The translations under genes and the position numbers were made by a program. This document shows, piece after piece, positions 62,738 to 64,000 of a DNA stretch of 64,000 nucleotides. Every line of letters begins with the position of its first letter. Position 1 is the stretch's first letter. A model generated the notes under the pieces. That model did no database searches. It saw only the letters and a list, made by a program, of their open reading frames with translations, and was not told the DNA's origin. The stretch is taken from NCBI RefSeq assembly GCF_025460835.1, contig NZ_JAMXAY010000004.1, forward strand, positions 1 to 64,000, given 5' to 3'. The DNA comes from Parapedobacter soli (GTDB lineage Bacteria > Bacteroidota > Bacteroidia > Sphingobacteriales > Sphingobacteriaceae).

Positions 62738-62903
62738 ACTTTAAGACTGCTTTCCTATCCACGATCTCGATGCCCGGATTTTTCACAGCTTTCAGGAACG
62801 CCAACCAGGTTTTAGACATTTTCTTCGCTTTGACCAACTCCTCTGCTTCTGCTATGGCTTCATCGATATTTTTGCCATTTATTTTTTTCGTCGTTTTCAT
62901 CAT
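62736..62903 (-). CDS. Small antitoxin-like protein of a broken TA pair
   Basis: 55 residues starting MMKTTKKINGKNIDEAIAEA, then EELVKAKKMSKTWLAFLKAV and KNPGIEIVDRKAVLK. It is charged, mostly helical, and sits directly in front of the PIN-domain remnant, so it is read as an orphan antitoxin. Too short for most gene-finding cut-offs. Bases 62870-62900 are AT-rich, as usual for starts in this window. Confidence 0.6.
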   Translation of the reverse strand: MMKTTKKINGKNIDEAIAEAEELVKAKKMSKTWLAFLKAVKNPGIEIVDRKAVLK

Positions 62904-63035
62904 GTCTATTATCTCTCACAAACTTACATAAAATCAAAACAACTAACTAATTAGCTAACTGCTTGTACTGAACAGCGCACAACGAAAAACCACACACCAT
63001 AATTGTCACTCACAAAAAGACAATTAACATAAATC

Positions 63036-63054
63036 TGTCACTATGATAGTGACA
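63036..63054. repeat. Perfect 19-base palindrome
   Basis: TGTCACTATGATAGTGACA with 9-base arms around one centre base, 20 bases past the AbiEii stop. A looser ATTGTC / GACAAT pair lies at 63002-63024. It could be a terminator stem or an operator; there is no T-run. Confidence 0.5.
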
Positions 63055-63073
63055 AAATCACGGGCTGTGATTG

Positions 63074-63934
63074 CTATTTGCTTGTTTGGAATTTCAACTT
63101 TCCAATCAAATCCGTAAAATAGCTAGGGCCCCAAATGGACAATACCCGGTCATCCTTAATGAACCGCACAACATCTTCTTTAACACGGTCAAAAGACACG
63201 GTTTCGATTTTCGTGATGAGCAACTCCTTAACCTGCTCAGGGCTGATACCGTCTTCTGGCCAATCACCGGTATCTTGCGCACGTAACAGAAAGTGGTTTA
63301 GGTTTAACGAAACGCCTTTTTTTACATACCATTCCAAATCATACCAATCCCTGCCCTTGACCCTGCTTTTCCATTTACGATACAACAGGGCATGCATTTT
63401 ACCGGCAAACAAATCCGGAAGGGAAAAACATTTTACATAAAATGAAAATGGCCTTAACAAGAGTTTTTCCTCGGTTTGAAAACCAAGCGGGGGGACGCGG
63501 TCTACCTCGATTTTGATCTTAACCGTCCTATTGGAAAGAGCCCCTGCTTGCTCCACCATTCCTTCGAGGATTAATTCTTTCCAAATGGTTTCTGACTTCA
63601 GAAAGGCGGATTCGATAGTTGATGCCCTGGCCTTCTCTTTCTCACGGATGTTAACCGTCATACCAGTGGCTGCAAACTCCGTAATAATCGAACCAAAATA
63701 GGGCTCAAGCGAAAATGCCGGGTTGGGTGCTAATAAGGAAAAATCTAAATCCTCGGAGTACCTGTCTAGGCCATAAAATATACGCAGCGAAGTGCCGCCG
63801 TAAAAGGCCGCCTGCTCAAAGAAATCGGTACGTGCTAACCCAGCGAGGACAATTTCCTGCATTATTTCACGTAATGCGGCAAAACGCTCTTCGCCGGTCT
63901 GCGGGTTGTACTCGGCCAGCCATTCACGGATCAT
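63074..63934 (-). CDS. AbiEii/AbiGii-type nucleotidyltransferase toxin
   Basis: A 286-residue toxin of the type IV AbiE toxin-antitoxin system, which blocks growth or phage spread by transferring nucleotides. Family motifs seen: AFYGGTSLRIFYGLDRYSEDLDF (GGTSLR 46-51 with D62 and D64) and KIKIEVDRVPPLG, and FAGKMHALLYRKWKSRVKGRDWYDLEWY with the C-terminal Lys/Asp block. Its ATG overlaps the upstream gene's stop by ATGA. Confidence 0.92.
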   Translation of the reverse strand: MIREWLAEYNPQTGEERFAALREIMQEIVLAGLARTDFFEQAAFYGGTSLRIFYGLDRYSEDLDFSLLAPNPAFSLEPYFGSIITEFAATGMTVNIREKEKARASTIESAFLKSETIWKELILEGMVEQAGALSNRTVKIKIEVDRVPPLGFQTEEKLLLRPFSFYVKCFSLPDLFAGKMHALLYRKWKSRVKGRDWYDLEWYVKKGVSLNLNHFLLRAQDTGDWPEDGISPEQVKELLITKIETVSFDRVKEDVVRFIKDDRVLSIWGPSYFTDLIGKLKFQTSK

Positions 63935-64000
63935 AAGTGGTCAATGGTTTTGATTAACATACGGATACTGCTTTTTTTGGGCGCATCATTAACCCAAGAA
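63931..64000 (-). CDS. Partial gene upstream of AbiEii (AbiEi-type antitoxin expected)
   Basis: Only the last 22 codons are in the window: WVNDAPKKSSIRMLIKTIDHL then TGA. The position and the ATGA overlap with AbiEii fit the AbiEi antitoxin, but the visible part is too short to identify on its own. Confidence 0.55.
   Translation of the reverse strand, partial: SWVNDAPKKSSIRMLIKTIDHL

Overview
The window looks like a chromosomal segment of a Bacteroidota bacterium, most likely Sphingobacteriaceae. This is inferred from two SusC/SusD pairs, a long Bacteroidota-type YidC, a CcoNO oxidase without the usual accessory genes, many TAnnTTTG-type promoter elements and A-rich leaders instead of strong Shine-Dalgarno sites. 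Species cannot be named from the sequence alone.

Layout. 0-4 kb: HAD phosphatase, MFS carrier, small stress/drug-response genes and a TipAS-type MerR regulator with a readable operator. 4-6.9 kb: a decayed integrative element in the 3' end of tRNA-Pro(TGG), with an 18-bp att duplication, a YhcG/DUF1016 nuclease and a broken integrase. 7-25 kb: core genes (rplS, pyrG, yidC), a HmuY-like haem protein, tandem amidohydrolases in which two of three modules lack the metal HxH motif, an Rrf2-ccoNO cytochrome cbb3 operon, acyl-CoA dehydrogenase, and an acyl-CoA carboxylase beta subunit whose 3' end runs into a heptamer tandem repeat. 24-30 kb: AraC regulator, pyruvate carboxylase, FAH-family hydrolase. 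29.9-32.1 kb: a compact four-gene operon resembling a complete phage lysis cassette (3-TM holin-like protein, CHAP endolysin, FnIII protein, lipoprotein with a C-terminal TM like a unimolecular spanin) with its own promoter and terminator but no phage structural genes. 32-38 kb: SusC-SusD-TlpA. 38-44.5 kb: an orphan DNA-binding-like protein, a VapBC pair, a MauE/DoxX plus Cys-rich secreted protein module, a regulatory triplet (unknown, Crp-like, HTH) and a membrane-bound LytTR regulator. 44.7-62.5 kb: an AT-richer locus for uptake and breakdown of an unidentified, probably sulfated, sugar-containing compound (ceramidase-like hydrolase, helical protein, MFS, HpcH/HpaI aldolase, SusC, SusD, propeller hydrolase, BNR protein, sulfatase, a broken gene, an IS110 element and a TolB-like lipoprotein). 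62.6-64 kb: a VapBC relic and an AbiE toxin-antitoxin pair cut by the window edge.

How the parts work together. The core blocks are ordinary housekeeping and respiration. The accessory blocks sit at visible junctions: tRNA-Pro, the IS110 element, and the toxin-antitoxin loci either side of the sugar locus. The two most interesting systems are the free-standing lysis cassette and the sulfatase/BNR/aldolase SusCD locus with a candidate operator-promoter at 60946-60978.
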